Assembly: GCF_009789555.1 (NCBI RefSeq)
Contig: NZ_CP046902.1
Span: 2,434,001-2,498,000, forward strand
Direction of reading: 5' to 3'
DNA length: 64,000 nucleotides
DNA from: Stutzerimonas stutzeri
GTDB taxonomy: Bacteria; Pseudomonadota; Gammaproteobacteria; Pseudomonadales; Pseudomonadaceae
Each line of letters begins with the position of its first letter. The first letter of the stretch is position 1. This document shows positions 32,949-42,627 of the stretch, in pieces. The position numbers and the translations under genes are program-made. The notes under the pieces were generated by a model that searched no databases, was not told the DNA's origin, and saw only the letters and a program-made list of their open reading frames with translations.

Positions 32949-35690
32949 ATGGTTCGGGTTCGCAATCTGGTGCTGGCAATCGCGGCTGCTACCGCGCTGA
33001 CTTCCGAAATGGCTTACGCGCTGGGGTTGGGTGAGGTCACGCTGAAATCCGCGCTGAATCAACCGCTGGTGGCTGAAATCGAACTGTTGGACGCCAAGAC
33101 GCTGGCTCCGGGGGAAGTGGTCCCGGTTCTGGCATCCGTCGAAGACTTCAATCGGGCAGGGGTCGATCGCCAGTATTTTCTGACGGACCTTACCTTCACG
33201 CCGGTTCTGCGCCCAGACGGCAAGAGTGTCATCCGGGTGTCGTCGACCAAGCCGGTTCGCGAGCCCTATCTGAACTTCCTCATTGAAGTACTCTGGCCCA
33301 GTGGCCGATTGCTGCGCGAATACACGTTGCTGCTGGATCCTCCGCTTTATTCGCCGGAGATCGCCGCATCCGTTGCGCCCCAGCTGCCAATTACGACGCC
33401 TGCGACCCGTCCTGCCTCGCCACCGCGCGCTGCGACCCCGCCAGTGCAGGCCTCTCCAGTCCGTTCCGCGCAGCCGGGCGATCAGTACAAGGTCGCGCCC
33501 AATGACACGCTCTGGGAAATCGCCGAGCGCACCCGTCAGGGTGGCTCCGTGCACCAGACCATGCTCGCCATCCAGGATCTGAATCCGGACGCCTTCATCG
33601 GTGGCAACATCAATCGGATGAAGAATGGGCAGGTGCTGCGCATGCCGAGCGCCGAGCAGATTGCCAGCCGTTCGCAGGCCGAGGCGATTCAGCAGGTTGC
33701 CCAGCAGAATGCCAGTTGGCGCCAGGCTGGCAGCGCCGCGACGGCCGGCGCTCGCCAGCTCGACGCGACGCAGCGTGGCTCAGCTGGCGCCGCCCCCTCT
33801 CGCAGCGAGCAGGGCGACAATCTTCGGCTGGTCGCGCCGGAAACCGGCCAGGCCACCAGCGGTAGCGACGCGGGTGCCGGTGACGACTCGGCAGCACTGC
33901 GTGACAAGCTCGCAGTTGCCGAGGAAAGCCTCGATTCGAGCCGCAACGAGAACCTGGAACTCAAGGATCGCCTCAACGACCTGCAGAGCCAGTTGGACAA
34001 GTTGCAGCGCCTGATGCAGCTCAAGGACGATCAGCTCGCCAAACTGCAGGCCCAACTGGCGACCGGTGCCGAGCCGGGTGCGCAGGTATCGGCCTCCGCG
34101 GATTCCGCAGCGTCCGAGCCCGCACCGGCCACAGCCGTCGCACCGCAAGAGAACGCGTCGGCAGCCGAAGCGGACGCGAGTGCTGAGCCGGAAGCGGCTG
34201 CCGATACCTCGGCAGCGCCCGCGCCCCAGCGCGAGCCCGCCGCTCCTCAAGCGTCGGCCACGCAGCCTGCCGCGCCCGCCCCAGTCGCCACGACCGAGGC
34301 TCAGGCGCCCGAGAACGATAGCTACCTCAGCGGTCTGTTGAGCAATCCTGTTCTGCTGGGCGTACTGGGCGGCAGTGCTCTGTTGCTGTTGCTGGTCGGG
34401 TTGATGGCGCTGTCACGCCGTAACGCCATGAAGGAAGCCGAGCTGCAGGAAAATCTGCTGGCCGATGACGCGCCGGACACCTTCTATGTGGCGCAGCAGG
34501 ACCTCGTCTCGCCGGATGCATCGACCGACGAGGCCGCGCACGACGGGGACAGGCATTCGCTCGATTCGCTCGCGGCAGCCGGCAACGACCCGCTTGCCGA
34601 AGCCGATGTCTACATCGCTTATGGTCGCTTCAACCAGGCGGCCGACCTGCTGCAGAGCGCTCTGAACGATGAGCCGCAACGCAGCGACCTGCGCCTCAAG
34701 CTCATGGAAGTCTACGCCGAGCTCGGTGATCGCGACGGCTTCGCTCGCCAGGAGGCAGAGCTGCGTGAAATAGGCGGCTCGTCGGCAGCGATCGAGCAGA
34801 CCAGGGCCAGGTACCCCGCGATGGCTGCGGCAGTCGGCATGGGTGCTGCGGCAGCGGCCGCAAGTGGCGACGACTTCGACAGCTTCAGCCTGGACGATCT
34901 CGAACTGGATGCGCCTGCGCCTGCTGCGCAGCATGCCGACGACTCCTTCGACCTGAGCCTTGACGATCTGGCACTCGATGACGAACTGAGCAGCACGGTC
35001 GCGCCGACCAGCGAAGCCGCGACGGACCTGGATACGCTCGATTTCGACGACCTCGACCTCGACGTGGCACCCCAGCAGCAAGGTGCGGATGACTTTTCGT
35101 TCGAGCTGGACGACGAAGTGGCCACGTCGGGCGACGTGTCGCTTGAAGACGAACTGGCGGGTTTCTCGCTCGATCTCGACGAACAGCCGGCCACCCCGGC
35201 TCGCGAAGACGAATTCACGCTGAGCCTCGACGACGAACTCTCGAAGCCTGTAGCCGCCGAGACGGCAGACGACTTCGACTTCGAGCTGTCCGAGCCGGCG
35301 ACGTCCGCCGACATGCCGGACGAGTTCGACCTGTCGCTGTCCGACGATACGCCTGACACGACGGCCCCGGAGAGCTTTGCTTCGGAGCTGGAGGAGGTCG
35401 AGGCGGAGCTTGACGATCTGTCGCGCGATCTGGAGCCGCTCGATCAGCTCGCGCCCGAGGTGGCAGTCGCGCCCGCGATCGAACCCGTCGAGCCGTCTTC
35501 CGAGGCCCTGGACGATGATTTCGACTTCTTCGCCGACACCGATGAAACCACAACCAAGCTGGACCTCGCCCGTGCCTATATCGACATGGGCGATGCCGAA
35601 GGGGCTCGGGACATTCTCGACGAAGTCATGAGCGAGGGCAGCGACACCCAGCAGCAAGAGGCGCGAGAGATGCTCGCCAAACTAGCCTGA
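32949..35690 (+). CDS. fimV: FimV polar hub protein
   Basis: This 913-aa protein organises type IV pili, twitching and polar cAMP signalling in Pseudomonas. It has an N-terminal signal peptide (to about residue 25), a FimV N-terminal domain (about 25-130), a peptidoglycan-binding LysM domain (about 179-234, YKVAPNDTLWEIA), a coiled coil (about 320-365), and one membrane helix near 465-485. A long cytoplasmic acidic region follows with TPR-like segments (AEADVYIAYGRFNQAADLL) and repeated DFDxFxLDD motifs, then the conserved C-terminal FimV domain (TKLDLARAYIDMGDAEGARD). AAGGGA precedes the start. truA begins 2 bp after the stop. Confidence 0.97.
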   Translation: MVRVRNLVLAIAAATALTSEMAYALGLGEVTLKSALNQPLVAEIELLDAKTLAPGEVVPVLASVEDFNRAGVDRQYFLTDLTFTPVLRPDGKSVIRVSSTKPVREPYLNFLIEVLWPSGRLLREYTLLLDPPLYSPEIAASVAPQLPITTPATRPASPPRAATPPVQASPVRSAQPGDQYKVAPNDTLWEIAERTRQGGSVHQTMLAIQDLNPDAFIGGNINRMKNGQVLRMPSAEQIASRSQAEAIQQVAQQNASWRQAGSAATAGARQLDATQRGSAGAAPSRSEQGDNLRLVAPETGQATSGSDAGAGDDSAALRDKLAVAEESLDSSRNENLELKDRLNDLQSQLDKLQRLMQLKDDQLAKLQAQLATGAEPGAQVSASADSAASEPAPATAVAPQENASAAEADASAEPEAAADTSAAPAPQREPAAPQASATQPAAPAPVATTEAQAPENDSYLSGLLSNPVLLGVLGGSALLLLLVGLMALSRRNAMKEAELQENLLADDAPDTFYVAQQDLVSPDASTDEAAHDGDRHSLDSLAAAGNDPLAEADVYIAYGRFNQAADLLQSALNDEPQRSDLRLKLMEVYAELGDRDGFARQEAELREIGGSSAAIEQTRARYPAMAAAVGMGAAAAAASGDDFDSFSLDDLELDAPAPAAQHADDSFDLSLDDLALDDELSSTVAPTSEAATDLDTLDFDDLDLDVAPQQQGADDFSFELDDEVATSGDVSLEDELAGFSLDLDEQPATPAREDEFTLSLDDELSKPVAAETADDFDFELSEPATSADMPDEFDLSLSDDTPDTTAPESFASELEEVEAELDDLSRDLEPLDQLAPEVAVAPAIEPVEPSSEALDDDFDFFADTDETTTKLDLARAYIDMGDAEGARDILDEVMSEGSDTQQQEAREMLAKLA

Positions 35691-35692
35691 CC

Positions 35693-36562
35693 ATGACCGA
35701 AGCAGTTTCTGACGCGGCAGCCTCATCGGCTGCCGCAGACGTTTTCAGGATCGCCCTCGGGGTCGAATACAAGGGCTCTCGCTATCGTGGATTCCAGCGG
35801 CAACGCGATGGCGTGCCGTCTGTCCAGTTATCGCTTGAGAATGCACTGAGCAAAGTGGCCGGCGGCCACCCGGTCGTGCTGAGTTGTGCCGGGCGCACCG
35901 ATGCGCTCGTTCACGCCTGCGCCCAGGTGGTCCATTTCGACACGCCAGTGACGCGCTCCATGCACGCCTGGGTCATGGGTGCGAACATGAACCTGCCGGG
36001 CGATATCAGCGTGACCTGGGCCAAGGAAATGCCCAGGAGCTTCGACGCGCGTTTCAGTGCCATGGCGCGCCGCTATCGGTATGTGATCTACAACGACCCG
36101 ATTCGCCCCGCGCACCTCGCTGAAGAAGTGACCTGGAACCATCGCCCGCTGGATATCGATCGGATGCGCGAAGCGGCCAGGGCGTTCGTCGGCACCCACG
36201 ACTTCAGTGCATTCCGGGCGCGCCAGTGCCAGGCGAAATCTCCCATCAAGACGATCCACCACCTCGAGCTGCTCGAGCACGGTCGGCTCATCGTGATCGA
36301 TGTGCGCGCAAATGCCTTCCTCCATCACATGGTGCGAAACTTCGCCGGCGTGCTGATGACCATCGGAGCCGGCGAGCGGCCGGTCGAGTGGGCGCGTGAG
36401 GTACTGGAGTCGCGGATCAGGCGAACCGGCGGTGTTACAGCGCATCCTTATGGTTTGTATCTCGTTCAGGTCGACTATCCCGATCGGTTCCAGTTGCCTG
36501 AACGCTACCTTGGGCCGCACTTTCTATCGGGTCTGCGGGATGTTCGAGACCAGCCGATCTGA
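35693..36562 (+). CDS. truA: tRNA pseudouridine(38-40) synthase
   Basis: TruA converts U38-40 of the anticodon stem to pseudouridine. The 289-aa protein has the KGSRYRGFQRQ N-terminal block, the catalytic aspartate in SCAGRTDALVHACAQV and the RANAFLHHMVRN signature. It starts 2 bp after fimV, as in other pseudomonads. The N-terminal 18 residues are an Ala/Ser-rich extension before the conserved domain. Confidence 0.97.
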   Translation: MTEAVSDAAASSAAADVFRIALGVEYKGSRYRGFQRQRDGVPSVQLSLENALSKVAGGHPVVLSCAGRTDALVHACAQVVHFDTPVTRSMHAWVMGANMNLPGDISVTWAKEMPRSFDARFSAMARRYRYVIYNDPIRPAHLAEEVTWNHRPLDIDRMREAARAFVGTHDFSAFRARQCQAKSPIKTIHHLELLEHGRLIVIDVRANAFLHHMVRNFAGVLMTIGAGERPVEWAREVLESRIRRTGGVTAHPYGLYLVQVDYPDRFQLPERYLGPHFLSGLRDVRDQPI

Positions 36563-36693
36563 CATTCACGAAGCGACTGGCAGCGGGGCGGGCAGCGCGC
36601 TGTCGTTCTGCGCGTCGGTTGGCAGGGCGATGCGGGTTGCAGCCTGTGGCGCTTTTGTTACCATCCAGCGTCTTCTATCGCAGGTACCTGCCG

Positions 36694-37317
36694 TTGCCCA
36701 TCGTTCGTAGCAAGATATGTGGAATCACGCGTGTCGAGGATGCGCTTGTTGCTGCCGAGGCCGGCGCCGACGCCATAGGCCTGGTGTTCTACGCCAGAAG
36801 CCCGCGGGCGGTGGACGTTCAACAGGCGCGTGCCATCATCGCCGCGCTGCCTCCTTTCGTCACGACCGTCGGCCTGTTCGTCAACGCCTCGCGTTGCGAG
36901 CTGAACGAGATACTCGATGCGGTACCGCTGGATGCGCTGCAGTTCCACGGCGACGAAGCGCCGGCGGATTGCGAAGGGTTTCACCGCCCTTGGTACAAGG
37001 CGCTGCGGGTCAAGCCGGGTGAGGACATTCGCGCGCAGGCCGACCGCTATGTCGGGGCCAGTGCCATTCTGCTCGACACATTCGTCGCCGGCGTTCCGGG
37101 CGGGACGGGAGAGGTCTTCGACTGGTCGCTCGTCCCCACTGATCTTCGCAAACCCCTGATACTCGCCGGTGGGCTGACTGCACGGAACGTGCAACAGGCG
37201 GTGGCCGAGGTGCGGCCCTACGCCGTCGATGTCAGCGGTGGGGTCGAGCTGAGTAAAGGCATCAAGGATGCCGGGCGCGTTCGCGAGTTCGTTCGGCTGG
37301 TCAGGGCGACGATGTGA
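36694..37317 (+). CDS. trpF: Phosphoribosylanthranilate isomerase
   Basis: TrpF converts phosphoribosylanthranilate to CdRP in tryptophan synthesis. The 207-aa TIM barrel has SKICGITR at the N-terminus (catalytic cysteine), LQFHGDE, LLDTFVAGVPGGTGEVFDW and LAGGLTARNV. I placed the start at a TTG (36694) with CAGGT nine bases upstream, giving MPIVRSKICG, which matches the length of TrpF proteins. The longer in-frame ATG at 36619 would add 25 unrelated residues. Confidence 0.94.
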   Translation: MPIVRSKICGITRVEDALVAAEAGADAIGLVFYARSPRAVDVQQARAIIAALPPFVTTVGLFVNASRCELNEILDAVPLDALQFHGDEAPADCEGFHRPWYKALRVKPGEDIRAQADRYVGASAILLDTFVAGVPGGTGEVFDWSLVPTDLRKPLILAGGLTARNVQQAVAEVRPYAVDVSGGVELSKGIKDAGRVREFVRLVRATM

Positions 37318-37539
37318 CGAACCGAGGGTCATTGCCGTCCAGTTACCATTCGCTGGACTGGCGGACCCGCCATTGAAGGCTGTCCTTGACTGGACGGTGG
37401 GTCAAGTTTCAGCGACAGCGCCCCTCTGGGCTATCGCATGCGCGACGCAGCACTCCGACGGAGTCTGGTCGCAACGATGAATTTTGCCGGTGCGTGCAGT
37501 CGTTACGCGCGGGACTGACAAGCTGTGGAGAATAAAAGC

Positions 37540-38433
37540 ATGAGCAACTGGCTGGTAGACAAGCTGATCCCTTCGATCATGCGCTCGGAAACGCAGAAGA
37601 GCTCAGTGCCCGAAGGCCTGTGGCACAAGTGCCCATCTTGCGAGGCGGTCCTGTATCGCCCGGAGCTGGAGAAGACGCTGGATGTCTGCCCGAAGTGTCA
37701 GCATCACATGCGCATCGATGCGCGCACGCGCCTGGACATCTTTCTCGATAAGGAAGGGCGCGAAGAGATCGCCGCTGAACTCGAGCCTGTCGACCGGCTG
37801 AAGTTTCGTGACAGCAAGAAGTACAAGGACCGTCTCTCCGCTGCGCAGAAGCAGACCGGGGAAAAAGATGCATTGATCGCCATGAGTGGGACCCTGATGC
37901 GCATGCCGGTGGTGGCGTGTGCATTCGAATTCTCGTTCATGGGCGGCTCCATGGGCGCGATCGTTGGCGAGCGCTTCGTCCGTGCCGCCAACGTTGCGCT
38001 GGAACAGCGCTGCCCTCTGGTCTGCTTCGCCGCATCCGGTGGCGCGCGGATGCAGGAGGCGCTGATCTCGCTGATGCAGATGGCCAAGACCTCCGCGGTG
38101 CTGGCCCGGATGCGCGAAGAAGGGCTGCCGTTCATTTCCGTCCTGACCGATCCGGTGTATGGCGGTGTTTCGGCAAGCCTGGCCATGCTGGGCGACGTCA
38201 TCGTCGCCGAGCCCAAGGCGTTGATCGGCTTTGCCGGACCGCGCGTGATCGAGCAGACCGTGCGCGAGAAGCTGCCTGAGGGATTCCAGCGCAGCGAGTT
38301 CCTGCTTGACCACGGCGCCATCGACCTGATCATCCCGCGTGCCGAGCTGCGTGCTCGCCTGTCGCGTCTCCTGGCGCAGCTGCAGCAGCTGCCGACACCC
38401 ACCGAGCCGGCATTGGTGACGGCCGGCGCATGA
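37540..38433 (+). CDS. accD: Acetyl-CoA carboxylase carboxyltransferase subunit beta
   Basis: AccD with AccA transfers carboxyl from biotin to acetyl-CoA, making malonyl-CoA for fatty acids. The 297-aa protein starts MSNWLVDKLIPSIM. It carries a four-cysteine zinc finger (CPSCEAVLYRPELEKTLDVC plus PKC, about residues 27-49), then the carboxyltransferase core (ASGGARMQEALISLMQMAK, PVYGGVSASLAMLGD). GGAG lies nine bases before the ATG at 37540. Its stop overlaps the folC start by 4 bp. Confidence 0.98.
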   Translation: MSNWLVDKLIPSIMRSETQKSSVPEGLWHKCPSCEAVLYRPELEKTLDVCPKCQHHMRIDARTRLDIFLDKEGREEIAAELEPVDRLKFRDSKKYKDRLSAAQKQTGEKDALIAMSGTLMRMPVVACAFEFSFMGGSMGAIVGERFVRAANVALEQRCPLVCFAASGGARMQEALISLMQMAKTSAVLARMREEGLPFISVLTDPVYGGVSASLAMLGDVIVAEPKALIGFAGPRVIEQTVREKLPEGFQRSEFLLDHGAIDLIIPRAELRARLSRLLAQLQQLPTPTEPALVTAGA

Positions 38434-39734
38434 CCCGGCGGAGCCTGCAGGACTGGCTCGAGTACCTCGAGCAGCTGCATCCGACTGCCATCGACATGGG
38501 CCTTGATCGCTGCCGTGCGGTGGCGACCCGGCTTGGACTCAGCCGTCCGGCACCTCAGGTCGTCACCGTCACCGGCACCAATGGCAAAGGGTCGACCTGC
38601 GCATTCATCGCGCAGATGTTCACCGAGCAGGGCAAAACGGTGGGCGTCTACAGCTCCCCGCATCTTTTGCGCTACAACGAGCGTGTGCGCCTCAACGGCG
38701 TGGACGCCAGCGACGAAGCGCTCTGCGACGCCTTCGAGGCAGTTGAGCGCGCTCGTGGCTCCGTGTCCTTGACCTATTTCGAGATGGGTACGCTCGCGGC
38801 GTTCTGGCTGTTCGAGCGTGAGGCGCTGGATGCCGTCGTGCTTGAAGTCGGGCTCGGTGGTCGTCTCGATGCGGTGAACCTGGTCGACGCCGACGTGGCG
38901 GTGGTCACCAACATCGGCCTGGATCATGCCGAGTGGCTGGGTACCACCCGCGAAAGCGTGGCGTTCGAGAAGGCTGGCATATTCCGCACTGCAAGGCCTG
39001 CCGTCTGCGGCGACCGCTCGCCGCCGGACTCCCTCCTTGAAGTGGCCGCCGGGTCCGGGGTGCCGTTATGGGTGCGTGGCCGCGATTTCGATCTGGTGAA
39101 AGAAGCAGGCTGCTGGCACTGGCATGGCAAGGACAGGGCGGGTGAGGCGCTTCGACTGCCGAACCTGCCCCTGCTTGGGTTGCCGCTGGAGAACGCGGCG
39201 GTGGCGTTGCAGGCGTTTGTCCTGATCGAACCCTGCTGGCATCCGCAGCGGCTGGTCGAGGCGTTGTGCAAGACCCGGGTCACCGGCCGCCTGGATCGTC
39301 GGACGATTCGCTGGCGGGGGCGTGACCTGACGATATTGCTCGATGTCGGTCACAACCCCCACGCAGCGACCTATCTGGCCGGACAGCTCCAACAACAGCG
39401 CATCGCGGGTCGTCGACTCGCGGTGTTCGGCTTGTTGGCTGACAAGGATCTGTCCGGCGTGATCGACCCCTTGTTGCCGGTCGTCGATGCCTGGGCGGTC
39501 GCGCCGTTGGCCACGCCTCGCTCCCGTTCTGCAGATGAGTTGAGTTTGGCATTGCTGGAACGGGGCGCGACCGTCACTATCTACCCGGAAATATCAGAAG
39601 CCCTCGAACGGCAGTGCGATCAGGCGATCGAGGGGGACGAGATCGTGCTGTTCGGATCTTTTTATTGCGTGGCCGAGGCGCTGAACTGGCTCGAGCGGCA
39701 CGCGGCGAATGGAGGGTATGGACGTGGTGGATAG
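38430..39734 (+). CDS. folC: Folylpolyglutamate/dihydrofolate synthase
   Basis: FolC adds L-alternative glutamate units to folates and converts dihydropteroate to dihydrofolate. The 434-aa protein has the ATP-binding VTVTGTNGKGSTCAF P-loop, SSPHLLRYNERVRLNG and the Mur-ligase-type LEVGLGGRLDAVN and DVGHNPHA motifs. It overlaps accD by 4 bp and the SPOR gene by 17 bp, so the three are coupled. Confidence 0.97.
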   Translation: MTRRSLQDWLEYLEQLHPTAIDMGLDRCRAVATRLGLSRPAPQVVTVTGTNGKGSTCAFIAQMFTEQGKTVGVYSSPHLLRYNERVRLNGVDASDEALCDAFEAVERARGSVSLTYFEMGTLAAFWLFEREALDAVVLEVGLGGRLDAVNLVDADVAVVTNIGLDHAEWLGTTRESVAFEKAGIFRTARPAVCGDRSPPDSLLEVAAGSGVPLWVRGRDFDLVKEAGCWHWHGKDRAGEALRLPNLPLLGLPLENAAVALQAFVLIEPCWHPQRLVEALCKTRVTGRLDRRTIRWRGRDLTILLDVGHNPHAATYLAGQLQQQRIAGRRLAVFGLLADKDLSGVIDPLLPVVDAWAVAPLATPRSRSADELSLALLERGATVTIYPEISEALERQCDQAIEGDEIVLFGSFYCVAEALNWLERHAANGGYGRGG

Positions 39735-40347
39735 AGGATTGATGCAGCGTATCGTCGGTGCGCTGGTGCTGGTAGCCCTGGCGGTGATATTCGTTCCGAT
39801 GCTGTTCAATCGTGAAGATGCCGGCCGTCAGGTGGCCGTGGATGCGCCGCCGATGCCCGATACGCCGGTTGCGCCCGTGATCGAAACGCAGCCTGTGGAG
39901 GTTCCCGAGCCGCAGGCCGAGCCCTTCCCAGAGTCGTTCGAGATCATCGAGGAAGGCCCCTCGGCCGAGGCCGAGGCTCCGTCCGCGCCGATCACACCTG
40001 CCCCCGTTGAGCCGCAACCCGCCCCGGTGCCGCCTGGACCTGCGGCTGTTCAGTCACCCCCGGTCGAGCCGGCTACAGCGCCAGAACAGCGGCTGGATAC
40101 GGCCAATCTTCCGGTAAGCTGGTCGGTGCAGTTGGCCAGCCTGTCCAGCCGGGAGAACGCCGAGAAGCTTCAGAAAACACTGCGTGCCCAAGGCTATAAC
40201 GCCTATATCCGTACCGCCGAGGGCATGAATCGCGTCTTTGTCGGACCGCTCGTGGAGCGGGCCGAAGCCAATCGCCTGCGCGACCAGTTGCAGCGCCAGC
40301 AGAAACTGAACGGGTTCGTGGTGCGATTCAAGCCTGAGCAGGGTTGA
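39718..40347 (+). CDS. dedD: DedD-like SPOR-domain protein
   Basis: This 209-aa bitopic membrane protein with a C-terminal SPOR domain binds denuded septal peptidoglycan at division sites. Residues 1-35 hold a short cytoplasmic start and a helix (RIVGALVLVALAVIFVPML). A Pro/Glu-rich periplasmic linker (about 40-125) follows, then the SPOR domain (about 132-205: WSVQLASLSSRENAEKLQ, then YIRTAEGMNRVFVGP). The start at 39718 matches known DedD N-termini. The SPOR domain closely resembles the one fused to GspD 3.5 kb downstream. Confidence 0.93.
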   Translation: MDVVDRGLMQRIVGALVLVALAVIFVPMLFNREDAGRQVAVDAPPMPDTPVAPVIETQPVEVPEPQAEPFPESFEIIEEGPSAEAEAPSAPITPAPVEPQPAPVPPGPAAVQSPPVEPATAPEQRLDTANLPVSWSVQLASLSSRENAEKLQKTLRAQGYNAYIRTAEGMNRVFVGPLVERAEANRLRDQLQRQQKLNGFVVRFKPEQG

Positions 40348-40474
40348 GTCTGTTGCGACGTCACGCCCGTCGCCGGGGGTTCCGCTCATCCGCCCGCTAG
40401 CGCGCGAATGCGTGGTTACTCCCTGGCGGGCGCTCTGCTAAAATACGCCGCCTTTCTCCTTTGCAGGAAACCCT

Positions 40475-40987
40475 GTGACGCTCACCTGGGTCGATTGGGC
40501 GTTTATCGCCGTTGTGGTCATCTCCAGCCTGATCAGCTTGAAGCGCGGTTTCGTCAAGGAAGCGCTTTCCCTGCTCACCTGGATCATTGCCGGTGTGGTC
40601 GCCTGGATGTTCGGCGGTGCGCTGTCGCACCATCTTGCCGAATACATCAGCACGCCATCCTTTCAAGTCATCGCGGCATGCGTGATCTTGTTCGTCGTGA
40701 CCTTGCTGGTCGGCGCATTGGTGAACTTCCTGATCGGGGAGCTGGTACGGGTGACGGGCCTTTCCGGCACGGATCGCTTTCTCGGCATGGTGTTCGGCGC
40801 GGCGCGAGGCGGGTTGCTGGTCGTGGTGCTGGTGGGGCTTCTCAGCCTTGCGCCTGTACAGCAGGACCCCTGGTGGCGTGAATCGACATTGCTGCCGCAT
40901 TTTCTGTTGGTCGCCGACTGGTCGAAGAACCTGATCCTCGGGTTCGGAAGCCAATGGGTGGCCGGCTCGCTCGATGCTTCCGGCTAA
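40475..40987 (+). CDS. cvpA: CvpA family membrane protein
   Basis: This 170-aa protein with four hydrophobic helices, of the colicin-V-production family, is linked to purine metabolism by its constant place before purF and to envelope integrity in other bacteria. The start is a GTG with AGGAA upstream. The core SLKRGFVKEALSLLTWI and the FLGMVFGAARGGLLVVVLV helix are family signatures. purF follows after 87 bp. Confidence 0.95.
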   Translation: MTLTWVDWAFIAVVVISSLISLKRGFVKEALSLLTWIIAGVVAWMFGGALSHHLAEYISTPSFQVIAACVILFVVTLLVGALVNFLIGELVRVTGLSGTDRFLGMVFGAARGGLLVVVLVGLLSLAPVQQDPWWRESTLLPHFLLVADWSKNLILGFGSQWVAGSLDASG

Positions 40988-41074
40988 GACGAGCATTTTT
41001 ACAACGGGTGTGCCGAAGGCTTTCGAGTCGGGGTCATGTCCGGATCAGCCTGTAATAACTGAGAGGTTCCTTGC

Positions 41075-42580
41075 ATGTGTGGCATTGTCGGCATCGTCGG
41101 TAAGTCGAACGTCAATCAGGCGTTGTATGACGCGCTTACCGTACTGCAACACCGCGGGCAGGATGCGGCCGGTATCGTGACCAGCGACGGCGGCAAGCTG
41201 TTTCTGCGCAAGGACAACGGGCTGGTTCGCGACGTCTTCCAGCAGCGGCATATGCAACGGCTGGTCGGCAACATGGGCATCGGTCATGTGCGTTATCCCA
41301 CCGCCGGCAGCTCCAGTTCGGCGGAAGCGCAGCCGTTCTACGTGAACTCGCCCTACGGGATTACCCTGGCGCATAACGGCAACCTGACCAACGTCGACCA
41401 GTTGACCAAGGAAATCTACGAGTCGGACCTGCGTCACGTGAACACCAATTCCGACTCGGAAGTGCTGCTCAACGTCTTCGCGCACGAACTGGCGGTGCGC
41501 GGCAAGCTGCAGCCCACCGAGGAAGACGTGTTCGCCGCTGTGGCCAAGGTGCACGAGCGTTGCGTAGGCGGCTATGCGGTGGTGGCGATGGTGACCGGCT
41601 ACGGGATCGTCGGCTTCCGCGATCCGCATGCCATCCGCCCCATCGTGTTCGGCCAGCGTCACACGGAGCAAGGCGTCGAGTACATGATCGCATCCGAAAG
41701 CGTCGCGCTGGACGTGCTGGGCTTCTCGCTGATTCGCGACCTGGCGCCGGGCGAGGCCGTTTACATCACGGTGGACGGCAAGCTGCATACCCGCCAGTGC
41801 GCACCGAATCCTCACTATGCGCCCTGCATCTTCGAACACGTCTACCTGGCCCGTTCCGATTCCCTGATGGACGGGGTCTCGGTATACAAGGCGCGGCTGC
41901 GGATGGGTGAGAAGCTCGCCGACAAGATCCTGCGCGAGCGCCCGGACCACGATATCGACGTGGTCATCCCCATCCCCGACACCAGCCGTACGGCCGCACT
42001 GGAGCTGGCCAACCGCCTGGGTGTGAAATTCCGCGAGGGCTTCGTCAAGAATCGGTACATCGGTCGAACCTTCATCATGCCGGGCCAGGCGGCGCGCAAG
42101 AAGTCCGTGCGGCAGAAGCTCAATGCCATCGACCTGGAGTTCCGCGGCAAGAACGTCATGCTGGTGGACGACTCCATCGTCCGCGGCACGACCTGCAAGC
42201 AGATCATCCAGATGGCACGTGAAGCCGGCGCGAAGAACGTTTATTTCTGCTCCGCCGCGCCCGCGGTCCGCTATCCGAACGTCTACGGCATCGACATGCC
42301 CAGCGCGCACGAACTGATCGCGCATAACCGCAGTACCGAAGAGGTGGCGGAGTTGATCGGCGCCGATTGGCTGGTCTATCAGGATCTGCCTGATCTGATC
42401 GATGCCGTCGGTGGCGGCAAGGTCAAGATCGAGCATTTCGACTGCGCGGTGTTCGACGGCAAATACGTCACCGGCGATATCGACGACGTCTATCTGCACA
42501 AGATCGAGCAGGCTCGCAACGACGTGAGCAAGAACAAGGGCGTCGCAGGCAGCGCCATTATCGACCTCTACAACAACTGA
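41075..42580 (+). CDS. purF: Amidophosphoribosyltransferase
   Basis: PurF catalyses the first committed step of purine synthesis (PRPP plus glutamine to phosphoribosylamine). The 501-aa protein begins MCGIVGIVG, with Cys2 as the glutaminase nucleophile after Met removal. GHVRYPTAGSSS and LAHNGNLTN follow in the N-terminal domain, and the PRPP-binding loop VMLVDDSIVRGTTCKQI lies in the C-terminal phosphoribosyltransferase domain. It lacks the propeptide of the Bacillus type. Confidence 0.98.
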   Translation: MCGIVGIVGKSNVNQALYDALTVLQHRGQDAAGIVTSDGGKLFLRKDNGLVRDVFQQRHMQRLVGNMGIGHVRYPTAGSSSSAEAQPFYVNSPYGITLAHNGNLTNVDQLTKEIYESDLRHVNTNSDSEVLLNVFAHELAVRGKLQPTEEDVFAAVAKVHERCVGGYAVVAMVTGYGIVGFRDPHAIRPIVFGQRHTEQGVEYMIASESVALDVLGFSLIRDLAPGEAVYITVDGKLHTRQCAPNPHYAPCIFEHVYLARSDSLMDGVSVYKARLRMGEKLADKILRERPDHDIDVVIPIPDTSRTAALELANRLGVKFREGFVKNRYIGRTFIMPGQAARKKSVRQKLNAIDLEFRGKNVMLVDDSIVRGTTCKQIIQMAREAGAKNVYFCSAAPAVRYPNVYGIDMPSAHELIAHNRSTEEVAELIGADWLVYQDLPDLIDAVGGGKVKIEHFDCAVFDGKYVTGDIDDVYLHKIEQARNDVSKNKGVAGSAIIDLYNN

Positions 42581-42627
42581 TCGACAATTTGGCGGCGGTG
42601 CCGCCTCGGCTCAGGGTGGAAATGATT

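Noticed and set aside
34712..35359. Serine-rich minus-strand frame inside fimV
   Set aside because: It is a shadow of the Asp/Leu-rich FimV repeats (GAC/CTC codons read in reverse).
36619..36693. Longer trpF reading from an upstream ATG
   Set aside because: It adds 25 residues absent from TrpF proteins; the TTG at 36694 has a ribosome binding site and gives the family N-terminus.
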